A stretch of DNA of 64,000 nucleotides, taken from Hyphomonadaceae bacterium (GTDB lineage: Bacteria; Pseudomonadota; Alphaproteobacteria; Caulobacterales; Hyphomonadaceae). Location: assembly GCA_030697555.1 (NCBI GenBank), contig JAUYPV010000161.1, positions 35,008-99,007 of the forward strand, written 5' to 3'. The position numbers and the translations under genes were made by a program. Shown here in pieces: positions 25,759-33,992 of this stretch. The first letter of the stretch is position 1. Each line of letters begins with the position of its first letter. The notes beneath the pieces were generated by a model that saw only the letters and a list, made by a program, of their open reading frames with translations, was not told the DNA's origin and did no database searches.

Positions 25759-26487
25759 TCAGCCTCCGTGGGCGCGCTTGCCCTCAAGCGTCGCTGGATT
25801 GGCGGTATCGGTTTCGATCTTGCCGTCCCGGAAATGGATCTGGCGCGAGGCGTAGTGCGCAACCTCGGGCTCGTGCGTAATCACCACGACGGTGATGCCC
25901 TGTTTGTTGAGATCCTGCATCAGATGCATGATCTCGCCGGTGGTCTTGGTGTCGAGCGCTCCCGTGGGCTCGTCGGCAAGAAGAATGCGCGGATGGTTGG
26001 ACAAGGCGCGCGCGATGGCGACGCGCTGCTGCTGGCCACCGGAAAGCTGCATGGGCCGGTGGTCCATGCGCGTGCCGAGGCCGACCAGTTCGAGCACTTC
26101 CTTGGCGCGCGCGTCTATGTCGCCGACGTCCTTGCGGGCATAGCGAAGGGGAAGGCGCACGTTCTGGAACGCATCCTGGCGCGCCAGCAGGTTGAACTGC
26201 TGGAACACGAAACCGATCGTTTCGTTGCGCAGGTCCGCGAGGTCGTCACGAGACATTTGTGACAAAGCGCTGCCGTTGATCCACATCTCCCCGGAGGTGG
26301 GGCGGTCGAGGGCGCCGATCAAGTTCATCAGCGACGATTTCCCTGAACCGGACGGGCCCATGATTGCGACAAACTCGCCCTCGCGGATATCGAGGCTCAC
26401 GCCGTCCAGGGCGCGCACCTCCTGGTCTCCCATCACGTAGATCTTGGTCAGATCCCGGCAGGAGATGATTGCTTTTTCATTCGCCAT
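25759..26487 (-). CDS. MacB/LolD-type ABC transporter ATPase
   Basis: A 242-residue ATPase with complete motifs: Walker [11 protein letters not shown]-loop FVFQQFNLL, signature [15 protein letters not shown], Walker [13 protein letters not shown] and H-loop VVITHE. It drives the permease encoded next. Genes lie in the order adaptor, ATPase, permease, TolC-like, with gaps or overlaps under 12 bases. Confidence 0.93.
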   Translation of the reverse strand: MANEKAIISCRDLTKIYVMGDQEVRALDGVSLDIREGEFVAIMGPSGSGKSSLMNLIGALDRPTSGEMWINGSALSQMSRDDLADLRNETIGFVFQQFNLLARQDAFQNVRLPLRYARKDVGDIDARAKEVLELVGLGTRMDHRPMQLSGGQQQRVAIARALSNHPRILLADEPTGALDTKTTGEIMHLMQDLNKQGITVVVITHEPEVAHYASRQIHFRDGKIETDTANPATLEGKRAHGG

Positions 26488-26498
26488 GTCGGTCAGGC

Positions 26499-28199
26499 TT
26501 ACTTCTTCTCGCCCTTGCCGGGGGCGGCGGACCGGACGACGAACTTGTCGCCCTCCTGTGCGCCGCGCACGATCTGGGCGTAGTTGCCGTCGCTGAGGCC
26601 GATCATGAGCATGTGGCGCTCAAGCTCGCCCTTGTCGTTGAGCTTGTAGACTGTCACGCGCTTCTGCGACTGCATCTCCAGCCGGTGCTTCTCGACCACG
26701 GCAAACTCTTCCGGGCTGAGGTTGGAGCGCAGGACTTTGTCGCGGGTCTGCTCCATCTTGGCGCGCATTTCCTGCATCTGCTGCTGCTGGACAATGCTCT
26801 GGGGCGGACCGCCGAAGCCGCCGCCGCCAATGATCACTGCGCCGCCGCCGGCGCCCTGCTGCGGCATCGGCATGGAGGCGCGAGCGCGCTCCATCTCGGC
26901 CTGCATCTCGGCCATGATCTTCTGCGAGCGCGCTTCGTCGATGCCGGCTTCCTTAAGCCAGTCGCCCATCGGGTTATTGTTGCCGCCGAAGCCGCCACCG
27001 GGGCCGCGTCCGCCGCCGCGCTGTCCGCCACCCGCGCCGCCGCGTTCACCGCCACCACCGCCGCCGAGCGCGATGGTCTGCTGACCGCCCTGGCCGCCGC
27101 CTTGTGCGCCGCCGGGACCGCCGGGGCCGCCCTGTCCACGCTGACCCTCGGCGCCGCCCATTGCCTCGAGCACATCTTTCGGCGGCTGGAAGCGGGTGGC
27201 GTCGTAGGCGATGCGCAGCACGTTCTCGGCTCGGTCGGCCGTGATCTCGACGTTGGCCGTCATGCCGGGGAACAATTTCGAATTCGGATTACGCGCCTGC
27301 ACGACGACCGTATAGGTGACGACGTTGGCCTGCTCGGCGCCGAGCTTGCGCACCTGCGTGACGATGCCGTTGAAGCGTTCGCCGGGGAAAGCATCGACCG
27401 TGAAGGTCACCGGGTCGCCATCGTCGATGCCGCCGATGTCGGATTCGACGACCGCAGCCTCAATCTGGATCTGGGAAAGGTCTTCCGCGACGGTGAAGAA
27501 CTGTGCGACGTTCATCGAGGACTGGACGGTCTGGCCGACGTCCACCTTTCGCGAGATGATCACGCCGTCGATTGGCGAGCGGATCTTCGTTTTCTCGAGA
27601 CGGGCCAGCGCATCCTGAAGGGTGGCTTGCGAGCGCGCGAGGCCGGCTTCAGCGGACTGCAGGGACGCCTTCTCGGTGTCGAGCGCGATCTTGGCGAGGA
27701 TGAAGGTCTGATCTGCCTGCTCCCAAGCGGACTGCGAGATGGCGCCTTCGGCGAACAGCGACTTCTGGCGATTGTAGTCCTGCGTCGCCTTGTTGAGATT
27801 GGCCTCGGCGCGCGCGATCGAGGACTTGCCATTGGCGACCGACGCCTGCGACTGAAGTACGGCGGCGCGGTTCGAATTGACTGTCGTGATGAACGTCTCG
27901 GGGTCGATCTGGGCGAGGACCATGTCCTTCTTTACGGGCGAGTTGAAGTCGACCATGAGTTCAACAATCTTGCCCGACACTTCGGAGCCGACATCGACCT
28001 TCTTCAGAGGCTGCACGGCGCCGGAGGCGGAGACCACGCGCGCGACGTTGCCCTTCTCGACCGCAACGGTCTCGTAGTCATATTTGCCCTGCTTGGCGGC
28101 GCCATTGCCGCGCGCGACCATGGCCGCTCCGCCGACGAGAACGATGACGGCGCCGGCGATCCCGACCAGCACCTTCTTGTTCATCTGAAGCTTTATCAT
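26499..28199 (-). CDS. MacA-like periplasmic adaptor with large glycine-rich insertion
   Basis: A 566-residue adaptor against roughly 370-400 for MacA. Residues 1-30 are the membrane anchor, 40-95 the first lipoyl half, 105-205 the coiled-coil hairpin (RAAVLQSQASVANGKSSIAR onward), 205-330 the second lipoyl half and beta-barrel (IRSPIDGVIISRKVDVGQTV). Then comes an insertion: 348-407 is almost only Gly with Gln, Arg and Pro, followed by a Met/Gln/Glu-rich helical stretch (about 412-505). The last domain resumes at about 515 (VTVYKLNDKGELERHMLMIG). It is the first gene of the operon. An alternative start is Met6 (28184). Confidence 0.88.
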   Translation of the reverse strand: MIKLQMNKKVLVGIAGAVIVLVGGAAMVARGNGAAKQGKYDYETVAVEKGNVARVVSASGAVQPLKKVDVGSEVSGKIVELMVDFNSPVKKDMVLAQIDPETFITTVNSNRAAVLQSQASVANGKSSIARAEANLNKATQDYNRQKSLFAEGAISQSAWEQADQTFILAKIALDTEKASLQSAEAGLARSQATLQDALARLEKTKIRSPIDGVIISRKVDVGQTVQSSMNVAQFFTVAEDLSQIQIEAAVVESDIGGIDDGDPVTFTVDAFPGERFNGIVTQVRKLGAEQANVVTYTVVVQARNPNSKLFPGMTANVEITADRAENVLRIAYDATRFQPPKDVLEAMGGAEGQRGQGGPGGPGGAQGGGQGGQQTIALGGGGGGERGGAGGGQRGGGRGPGGGFGGNNNPMGDWLKEAGIDEARSQKIMAEMQAEMERARASMPMPQQGAGGGAVIIGGGGFGGPPQSIVQQQQMQEMRAKMEQTRDKVLRSNLSPEEFAVVEKHRLEMQSQKRVTVYKLNDKGELERHMLMIGLSDGNYAQIVRGAQEGDKFVVRSAAPGKGEKK

Positions 28200-28458
28200 T
28201 TCAGGCTTTCCATCAGTCGGCCGAGCGGGCAGCAGGCATCGTCCGCCCCTTCATACGTGATTTTAAATGAACGGCGCTTGTATTTCCGTCTCGGGCTCAC
28301 GGAAAATTCAATGCTGTAACAGGGTGTCGCAAGCTCTGTGAACACTGGATTTTCCTACCCTCGCGCCGTGCGGGAAAGCGGGTTTGACGCCGGGGGGCGC
28401 CCGACCATAATGCCGCCGGCCGGGCGAGCTGGCTCACTCATGAGTTACGGGCGTCACC

Positions 28459-29463
28459 ATGCTGGAACTCAGGGACGTGACCCGGTCTCTTGGCAGGGAC
28501 CCGATTCTGGCCGGGACAAGCATCGATTTCCCCTCCGACACCCCCACCGCTGTACTGGGTCTCGCCGCGTCCCAACGCGATCTGTTCCTGAAGCTGCTAG
28601 CTGGCGCCGAGAAGCCACAGGCAGGATCCGTGCGGCTGGCGGGCGCCAACATCGCCCAGGCCCGGCGCGAGAGAGGCAGCATCGTGAGGATCGCGGCCTC
28701 CGGTGAAAAACCTTCCGGCCAACGTGTGGGCAAGCTGATCGGACAGGATACCGCATCGCGCGTGCGCCTCGCCGGCAAGCTCGATGCAAGGGTCAGCGAC
28801 CTTGATCTGGATCAGCGCCTGCGCCTCTCGATCGCGATCGCAAGGTCGGCAAAGCCCGCGCTCATCCTGCTGGACGCCCCTGGCGTGGAACTCAGCCGCG
28901 AAATACGAGCCCGCTTCGTCGCGGACCTGAAACCGATGCTGGCTGAATCGAAAGCAGTGGTGGTGCTGGCGGCCGGGTCCGTCGACGAGGCTCACGGTCT
29001 GGGCGGCCGCGTAGTGGTGCTGGACCAGGGCAGGGTGCTGCAGGCCGGTCCGGCCGAGGAGGTATTCGCCCACCCAGCCAATCTGCGCGTCGCGCTGGCA
29101 ACGTCTCATCCCGCGCTCAACACGTTGGCGATGACCGAGCGTGACGGTCTGGGCGTCCTGTCCGATGGATCGACCTTCCATCCGCCGGAAGGCATTCGCC
29201 TTTCCGGTGGCCCGTGCACGCTTGCCTTCCGGCCGGATGACACCAGCCTAGAGCGTCAGAGCCCCGGCTGTCTCCGCTTTGTCGTACGCGCCGCGGGCGA
29301 GGAAAGCCTCGGCGGCCGCCGCTTCGTTCGCGTCACCTTCGCCGGTGCAAGCTGGCTCTCGCCCCAGCCCACAAGTTCACCTCCTCCCGGCATGATGCTG
29401 AACGCCTTCGTCGATCGCGCCCGGCTGATGGTGTTCGACGCAGAAGGCAAGGCGGTCGGTTAG
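28459..29463 (+). CDS. ABC-ATPase homologue with eroded nucleotide-binding motifs
   Basis: A 334-residue protein with the layout of MalK/UgpC-type importer ATPases: an ATPase-like domain (1-210, ending GRVVVLDQGRVLQAGPAEEV) and a C-terminal TOBE-like domain (about 235-332). Every catalytic motif is lost. The Walker A region reads GLAASQRD (34-41) without Gly-Lys-Ser/Thr, the signature region LDLDQRLRLSIAIARS (115-130) lacks LSGGQ, Walker B is ALILLDAP with the catalytic Glu changed to Ala, and the H-loop His is Gly (AAGSVDEA). It cannot hydrolyse ATP in the usual way, yet the frame is intact. No permease or binding protein is nearby. Its stop overlaps that of the EAL gene. Confidence 0.75.
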   Translation: MLELRDVTRSLGRDPILAGTSIDFPSDTPTAVLGLAASQRDLFLKLLAGAEKPQAGSVRLAGANIAQARRERGSIVRIAASGEKPSGQRVGKLIGQDTASRVRLAGKLDARVSDLDLDQRLRLSIAIARSAKPALILLDAPGVELSREIRARFVADLKPMLAESKAVVVLAAGSVDEAHGLGGRVVVLDQGRVLQAGPAEEVFAHPANLRVALATSHPALNTLAMTERDGLGVLSDGSTFHPPEGIRLSGGPCTLAFRPDDTSLERQSPGCLRFVVRAAGEESLGGRRFVRVTFAGASWLSPQPTSSPPPGMMLNAFVDRARLMVFDAEGKAVG

Positions 29464-31802
29464 GCCAGGCCCTTCAATGCCGGTGCGGCGCGCTCGACTA
29501 GCGGCTGGACGTCGAACTTGAGGAAGTCCTCGATCGGCATCGGGCGGGCGATGTAGTAGCCCTGCGCCGTATCCGCGCCCATTGTCTGGAGCAGGGCGAG
29601 GCTTTCGGCTGTCTCGACGCCTTCAGCGGCCACCGTCATGCCGAGGCTGTGGGCGAGGTCGATGGTCGACTTCACAAGCAGCGCATCGGAATTGCCGTTG
29701 GCCATGCCTTGGATGAAGAGCTTGTCGATCTTCAGCTCCTGCGCCGGGATCGTGCGCAGGTAGGAGAGGGACGATAGGCCCGAGCCATAGTCGTCGATCG
29801 AAATCTCGACCCCGGCCTCGCGCAGTTCCGTCATGACGTCGATGGCGAGTTTCGGGTTGTCGATGACGGCTGTCTCGGTGATCTCGAAGCACAGCCGCGC
29901 GCCCGAGCGGCGGATCTGGCGCAGCGCACGGTCGGCGAACTGTTCGTTGGCGATGAGGCGCCCGGAGATGTTGACCGACAGCATCATGTCGCGGCCGGCC
30001 TCGCGCAGGCGGCGTTGGTCGGCGATGGCGCGGTCGAGTACCCAATCGGTCAGCGGACGGATGTGGCCGGTTTCTTCCGCCATGCCGATGAACTTGTCGG
30101 GCGGGATCATGCCGCGCTGCGGATGGCGCCAGCGCAGCAGGGCTTCCGCCGAGCAGACCTTGCCACGCCGCAGGTCGTATTTCGGCTGGTGCGCAAGGAA
30201 AAGCTCGTTGCGTGTCAGGCCGAGGATCATCGAGCCCATCAACGACAGGGCCGACGCTGGGTCGCCATAGGCGCGGCGGTCGAATGCGGCGGTGTGCAGG
30301 CGCTTCTCGCGCGCCTGTTCGATGGCGACTTCCGCGCGCTCGAGCAGCGAGAGGCGCGTGTCGTCATCGCTGGCGTCACAGGAAAGGCCTGCCGTCACCA
30401 GCACGTCGATGCGGTCTTCGCCGAGGCGCACCGGCTGTGAGCACAGCTGGGCGATGGCGGAGAGTGTCTGCAGCGCGGCTTCCTCGCTTTCGGCGTGGAA
30501 GACGGCGCCGATGGTCCCCGTCGACATGCGGCCGACAAATAGCTCGCCATAGGAATTCGAAATGCGCGCCGCGATCTCGGCGATCAGGCGGGCGGAGAGG
30601 GAATGGCCGATGGCGCCCCGTACATGCTGGAAGCGGTCGACGCCGATGGCCGCGCCATAGATATGGACCGGTGCGACCGAGCGGCGGATTTCTTCCAGGC
30701 GCCCCTGCAGGGCGTGGAGGTTTGGCAGGCCGGTCTCGTTGTCGTGCTGGGCAAGATGGATGATACGCTTCTCGCGCGCCGCGATCTCGCCCGACATTAT
30801 GTTGAAGTTGGCGGCCAGCTCGGCGATCTCGTTGCGACCGGCAACGCGCACCTCGGCCAGCTCACCCCGCGCCAGCCGCGACGCAGCGGCGCGCAGGCCG
30901 GAGATCGGTCCCGTGACGCGGCCTGAGACAACCCAACTTCCGGCGATCAACGCCGCCATGCCAACGAGGCCGATGATCATGATGGTCGCGAGCATCGAGC
31001 GGTAATTCGCCTGATTCACACTGAGCGAATATTCCAGCACCAGCGCCGCCCTGACATCGCCGCCGAACGAGTCGAGCGGTTTCACGCCTGCGGTCGACTG
31101 GTTTTCGGGAATGGAGATCAGCTTGTCGTCCGTCCCGCCGAAGGCGCGACGCGCCAGTTCCTCGGGCGAGATGCGCAGGTTGGTCGATCCGCGGGCGTCG
31201 ACCGATTCCCACGGCTCGTCCGCGCTGCGAATGTAGAGGTGGGCGGTAAGCGGGATGGCGGACAGGCTTTCGAGTTCGCCGAGATCGTCACCGCCAAGCC
31301 GCTGGCCGAACACGACCCAGCCGATCAGTGTCGGCGCGTTGACTGGCGCTGCGACCGCCTGGAAGGGCTGGCCGTTGAGCATCAGCACGCCGGACGCCTT
31401 GGGATTGGCGTTGAGCGCCTGGAGCAGGGTGGGATCGGCTGCACTCTGCTTGTCGTCGAGGCTGAGGATACGGCCATCCGGATCGACGATGAACGCCATT
31501 CCGACGTCGGCGCGCGATTGCAGGTTGTCGAGCGCGGAGAGGATCGTTTCCTGGTCGCCCGTCGCCACCGCTTCACGGAAGCCGAAATCGAGCGCGAGCA
31601 CTTCCGCGCTCTGGGAAAGCTGGTCGGCGCGCAGTTTCCAGAGACGGTCGAACACGGCGGACGATGCGGTCATCTCCGCCTGCACCGCTGCGCGGGAATT
31701 GTTCTCGACCGCAAGATAGACGGCGCCGGCGATGAACAGCAGCACGGCGCCGAACAGTGCAGCGTAGATCAGAGCAAGTTCGGTGGAGAGGCGCCTGAAC
31801 AT
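29460..31802 (-). CDS. Membrane c-di-GMP phosphodiesterase, EAL with degenerate GGDEF and periplasmic sensor
   Basis: A 780-residue signalling protein. A membrane helix (11-31) and a second one (271-293) enclose a periplasmic sensor region of the double-Cache kind (with FIVDPDGRILSLDD at about 104-117). A HAMP segment follows (about 293-345), then a GGDEF-like domain (350-510) in which the signature position reads GRMSTGTIGAVF (424-435), so cyclase activity is lost. The EAL domain (525-770) keeps EALLRW (Glu553), FEITET (Glu640, Glu643), SIDDYG (Asp670, Asp671), Lys691 and AEGVET, so it should degrade c-di-GMP. It is co-oriented with, and 10 bases from, the cupredoxin gene upstream. Confidence 0.9.
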   Translation of the reverse strand: MFRRLSTELALIYAALFGAVLLFIAGAVYLAVENNSRAAVQAEMTASSAVFDRLWKLRADQLSQSAEVLALDFGFREAVATGDQETILSALDNLQSRADVGMAFIVDPDGRILSLDDKQSAADPTLLQALNANPKASGVLMLNGQPFQAVAAPVNAPTLIGWVVFGQRLGGDDLGELESLSAIPLTAHLYIRSADEPWESVDARGSTNLRISPEELARRAFGGTDDKLISIPENQSTAGVKPLDSFGGDVRAALVLEYSLSVNQANYRSMLATIMIIGLVGMAALIAGSWVVSGRVTGPISGLRAAASRLARGELAEVRVAGRNEIAELAANFNIMSGEIAAREKRIIHLAQHDNETGLPNLHALQGRLEEIRRSVAPVHIYGAAIGVDRFQHVRGAIGHSLSARLIAEIAARISNSYGELFVGRMSTGTIGAVFHAESEEAALQTLSAIAQLCSQPVRLGEDRIDVLVTAGLSCDASDDDTRLSLLERAEVAIEQAREKRLHTAAFDRRAYGDPASALSLMGSMILGLTRNELFLAHQPKYDLRRGKVCSAEALLRWRHPQRGMIPPDKFIGMAEETGHIRPLTDWVLDRAIADQRRLREAGRDMMLSVNISGRLIANEQFADRALRQIRRSGARLCFEITETAVIDNPKLAIDVMTELREAGVEISIDDYGSGLSSLSYLRTIPAQELKIDKLFIQGMANGNSDALLVKSTIDLAHSLGMTVAAEGVETAESLALLQTMGADTAQGYYIARPMPIEDFLKFDVQPLVERAAPALKGLA

Positions 31803-31811
31803 CTGTGCGCC

Positions 31812-32417
31812 CTAGTGCTGGCGCCCGCCCGCAACGTCGACGACGACGGTGATGCGGGTGGAGTCGGGAGCAATCGTGATATCGGTGACGACCACCTGGT
31901 CCTTGGCCCTGGCGTGGGGGTGCCAGACGGTGAGCCTCGTCTTCCCGTCGGGCGCGGCTTTCAGCTCGGCGAGCCCGTCGGCGGCCGTCTTGGCGGCGAA
32001 GGGCGTATCGACGACACGAACGAAAGCGACCATCTGGTCGTGGATGTTGCAGCCGATGGCCGCTGTGCCGACCGCCTTGAACGTGACCGAGCGCTTTTCT
32101 TCGCGGCCATAGAGTTCGAGCTCGAACTTGTTGCCCTTCGAGAAGGAATAGACGTGGTGGCGAAACTTATCGAGGTTGGGAAAGCCGACGTCGGCGCCGA
32201 CCGGCGTCACCAGAACGAAGGGCGCGAACTGCTTGTTCTTCTGCGCGACCTCGAGCTTCCATGGGAAGGCGGGCTTGCCAGAGCCGGGCACGGTCACGAC
32301 TGCGTCGGCGAGCGGCTTTCCGTCAGGTGTCGTCACGGCGACGACGAGATCGCCTGCCCACGCAGGAGCAGCGAAGGCACCGAACGCACAAGCGACAGCA
32401 ACGGATTTGAGACCCAT
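31812..32417 (-). CDS. Periplasmic cupredoxin-like protein (methylamine utilisation protein type)
   Basis: A 201-residue exported protein with signal peptide ending PAWAG. A first Ig-like strand region (TTPDGKPLADAVVTV) precedes a cupredoxin domain with the type-1 copper ligands: His87/His88 in KFRHHVYSF and the closing loop GCNIHDQM with Cys123, His126 and Met129. Similar proteins are annotated as methylamine utilisation protein, but no methylamine genes are present here. It should bind copper and shuttle electrons or sense redox state in the periplasm. It lies just upstream of, and on the same strand as, the EAL protein, so it may pass a signal to that sensor. It is divergent from the DUF3034 gene. 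Confidence 0.8.
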   Translation of the reverse strand: MGLKSVAVACAFGAFAAPAWAGDLVVAVTTPDGKPLADAVVTVPGSGKPAFPWKLEVAQKNKQFAPFVLVTPVGADVGFPNLDKFRHHVYSFSKGNKFELELYGREEKRSVTFKAVGTAAIGCNIHDQMVAFVRVVDTPFAAKTAADGLAELKAAPDGKTRLTVWHPHARAKDQVVVTDITIAPDSTRITVVVDVAGGRQH

Positions 32418-32453
32418 ACACGCGTTTTACCATCGCGCGCTTACAATCCCGTA

Positions 32454-32476
32454 AAGCCCCATGAAGGAAGGGGCTT
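32454..32476. promoter_or_regulatory. Inverted repeat in the cupredoxin/DUF3034 divergent region
   Basis: AAGCCCC at 32454-32460 and GGGGCTT at 32470-32476 form a 7-bp stem with a 9-base loop in the 131-base region that holds both divergent promoters. Confidence 0.4.
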
Positions 32477-32548
32477 CATCGCTTAAGCTGTTTTCCCTTT
32501 GCTTAACCATCAAGGCAGACAACGGCCTCATCCGCTGGGGCAGTCGCC

Positions 32549-33421
32549 ATGCTCGTTCGTCTATGTGTTGCGCCCATCGTTCTTGCCTGCGCCGCGCTTC
32601 CGGCCGTCGCACAGGAGATTGAAACCGGCGGCAAGTTGCGCCTGACGCGCGGGATATCCACTATCGAAGGACAGGGCGGCGGCGGGCTGACGCCGTGGGC
32701 GCTGATCACCGGCGATGAAACCGACCGCGGCATCGGCGCGACGGCGCATGTCACGGCTGTCGAACTTCCGGACTATTCTTTCCTCTCCTACGGCGTCGGC
32801 GTCGGTCTCTTCGATCGCGTCGAGCTGAGTTACACGCACCAGGAATTCGACACGCAGGACGTCGGCGCAGCCCTCGGCCTCGGCCAGGGTTTCACCTTCG
32901 GGCAGGACGTGTTCGCTGCAAAAGTCCGCGTTGCGGGCGATGCCGTCTACGACCAGGACAAATGGCTGCCGCAGATCGCACTGGGCGCGAACTGGAAGAG
33001 CAACGACCAGGGAGCCGTGGTGAACGCCATCGGCGGGTCGGACGATGAAGGCTGGGAAACCTACGCCTCGGCGACCAAGGTCTTGCTGGACAAATCATTG
33101 CTGCTCAACGGCACGCTGCGCTGGACCAACGCCAACCAGACCGGCCTGCTCGGCTATGGCGGTAATCTCAACGACGATCACGAACTGATGGCCGAGGCCT
33201 CCATCGGCTGGCTGCTCAGCCGCAACCTGCTGATCGGCGGCGAGTACCGGATGAAGCCGGACAATCTCGCAATCGCCCAAGAAGACGATTGGCTTGATCT
33301 CTATGCCGCATGGTCGGTCACGCGGCACATCACCATCACCGGCGCCTATGCAGATCTCGGCTCCATCGCTACGTTCGACAACCAGCGCGGCGTCTATTTC
33401 TCGTTGCAGGCAGGGTTCTGA
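32549..33421 (+). CDS. DUF3034-family outer-membrane protein
   Basis: A 290-residue exported protein with signal peptide (ACAALPAVAQ) and an all-beta mature part ending in a C-terminal Phe (FSLQAGF), as in outer-membrane beta-barrels. The start GGKLRLTRGISTIEGQGGGG followed by LTPWALI, then VELSYTHQEFDTQDVGAAL, matches the DUF3034 pattern as I remember it. Function is unknown. The haemoglobin gene follows after 2 bases. I recall DUF3034 proteins lying near truncated haemoglobin and MauL-like cupredoxin genes in other proteobacteria, which a search would need to confirm. Confidence 0.78.
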   Translation: MLVRLCVAPIVLACAALPAVAQEIETGGKLRLTRGISTIEGQGGGGLTPWALITGDETDRGIGATAHVTAVELPDYSFLSYGVGVGLFDRVELSYTHQEFDTQDVGAALGLGQGFTFGQDVFAAKVRVAGDAVYDQDKWLPQIALGANWKSNDQGAVVNAIGGSDDEGWETYASATKVLLDKSLLLNGTLRWTNANQTGLLGYGGNLNDDHELMAEASIGWLLSRNLLIGGEYRMKPDNLAIAQEDDWLDLYAAWSVTRHITITGAYADLGSIATFDNQRGVYFSLQAGF

Positions 33422-33423
33422 CC

Positions 33424-33915
33424 GTGAAACACATCCTGCTTGCATTCCTGTTCGCAGCGCCCGCTTTCGCGCAAAGCGCGCCCGTGACGCTGCCCGGCGA
33501 GGAAGAGGTCGACGCCTACGAAGTTTCCAACGCCAATGCTGGCGCGAAGCCTTTCGAAAGCACAACGATGCTGGAGGCTTTCCATGGCCGCGAAGGCATC
33601 TCGCGTATCGTCGACGATCTGGTGGAGCAGGTGCAGAAGGACCCGCGCACCATCGAAGTCTTCAGGGCGTCCGACTTCGTGCGCCTGCGCCGCACGCTGA
33701 AGGAACAGTTCTGCTACATCCTCAATGGCGGCTGTAGCTACACCGGCCGCGACATGGTGAAGGTGCACGAGGACCATGGCGTCGTGGCGTCCGAGTTCAA
33801 CGCGCTGGTGGAGTTGCTGCAGGATGCGATGGATCGCGAAGGCGTTTCCTTCGGCGCCCAGAATAAATTCCTTGCCAAACTTGCGCCGATGAAGCGGGAA
33901 GTTGTCGTCAGGTAG
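33424..33915 (+). CDS. Exported group 1 truncated haemoglobin
   Basis: A 163-residue protein whose signal peptide (HILLAFLFAAPAFAQ) sends it to the periplasm, unusual because most truncated haemoglobins are cytoplasmic. The globin part (about 50-160) has the group 1 pattern: FHGREGISRIVDDLVEQV, then LRRTLKEQFCYILNGGC, YTGRDMVKVHEDHG with proximal His115, and the C-terminal LAPMKREVVVR. It should bind O2, NO or CO. The start is GTG at 33424, two bases after the DUF3034 stop, which makes the signal peptide. It probably acts with the DUF3034 barrel and the divergent cupredoxin/EAL pair. Confidence 0.88.
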   Translation: MKHILLAFLFAAPAFAQSAPVTLPGEEEVDAYEVSNANAGAKPFESTTMLEAFHGREGISRIVDDLVEQVQKDPRTIEVFRASDFVRLRRTLKEQFCYILNGGCSYTGRDMVKVHEDHGVVASEFNALVELLQDAMDREGVSFGAQNKFLAKLAPMKREVVVR

Positions 33916-33992
33916 CTTGAGCCCGGCCCGGCAACGGGCCTAGTCTAGCTGCGAAGCGTCGGCGGAGAGCAGCGCCGGGCAGGACATTTCCG

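Noticed and set aside
30212..30763. Arg-rich open frames on the plus strand opposite the EAL gene
   Set aside because: Shadows without a start signal or family resemblance.
32500..32515. FNR-like site TTGCTTAACCATCAA in front of the DUF3034 gene
   Set aside because: The half-sites are one base too far apart and the left half lacks TTGA, so it does not fit the consensus.
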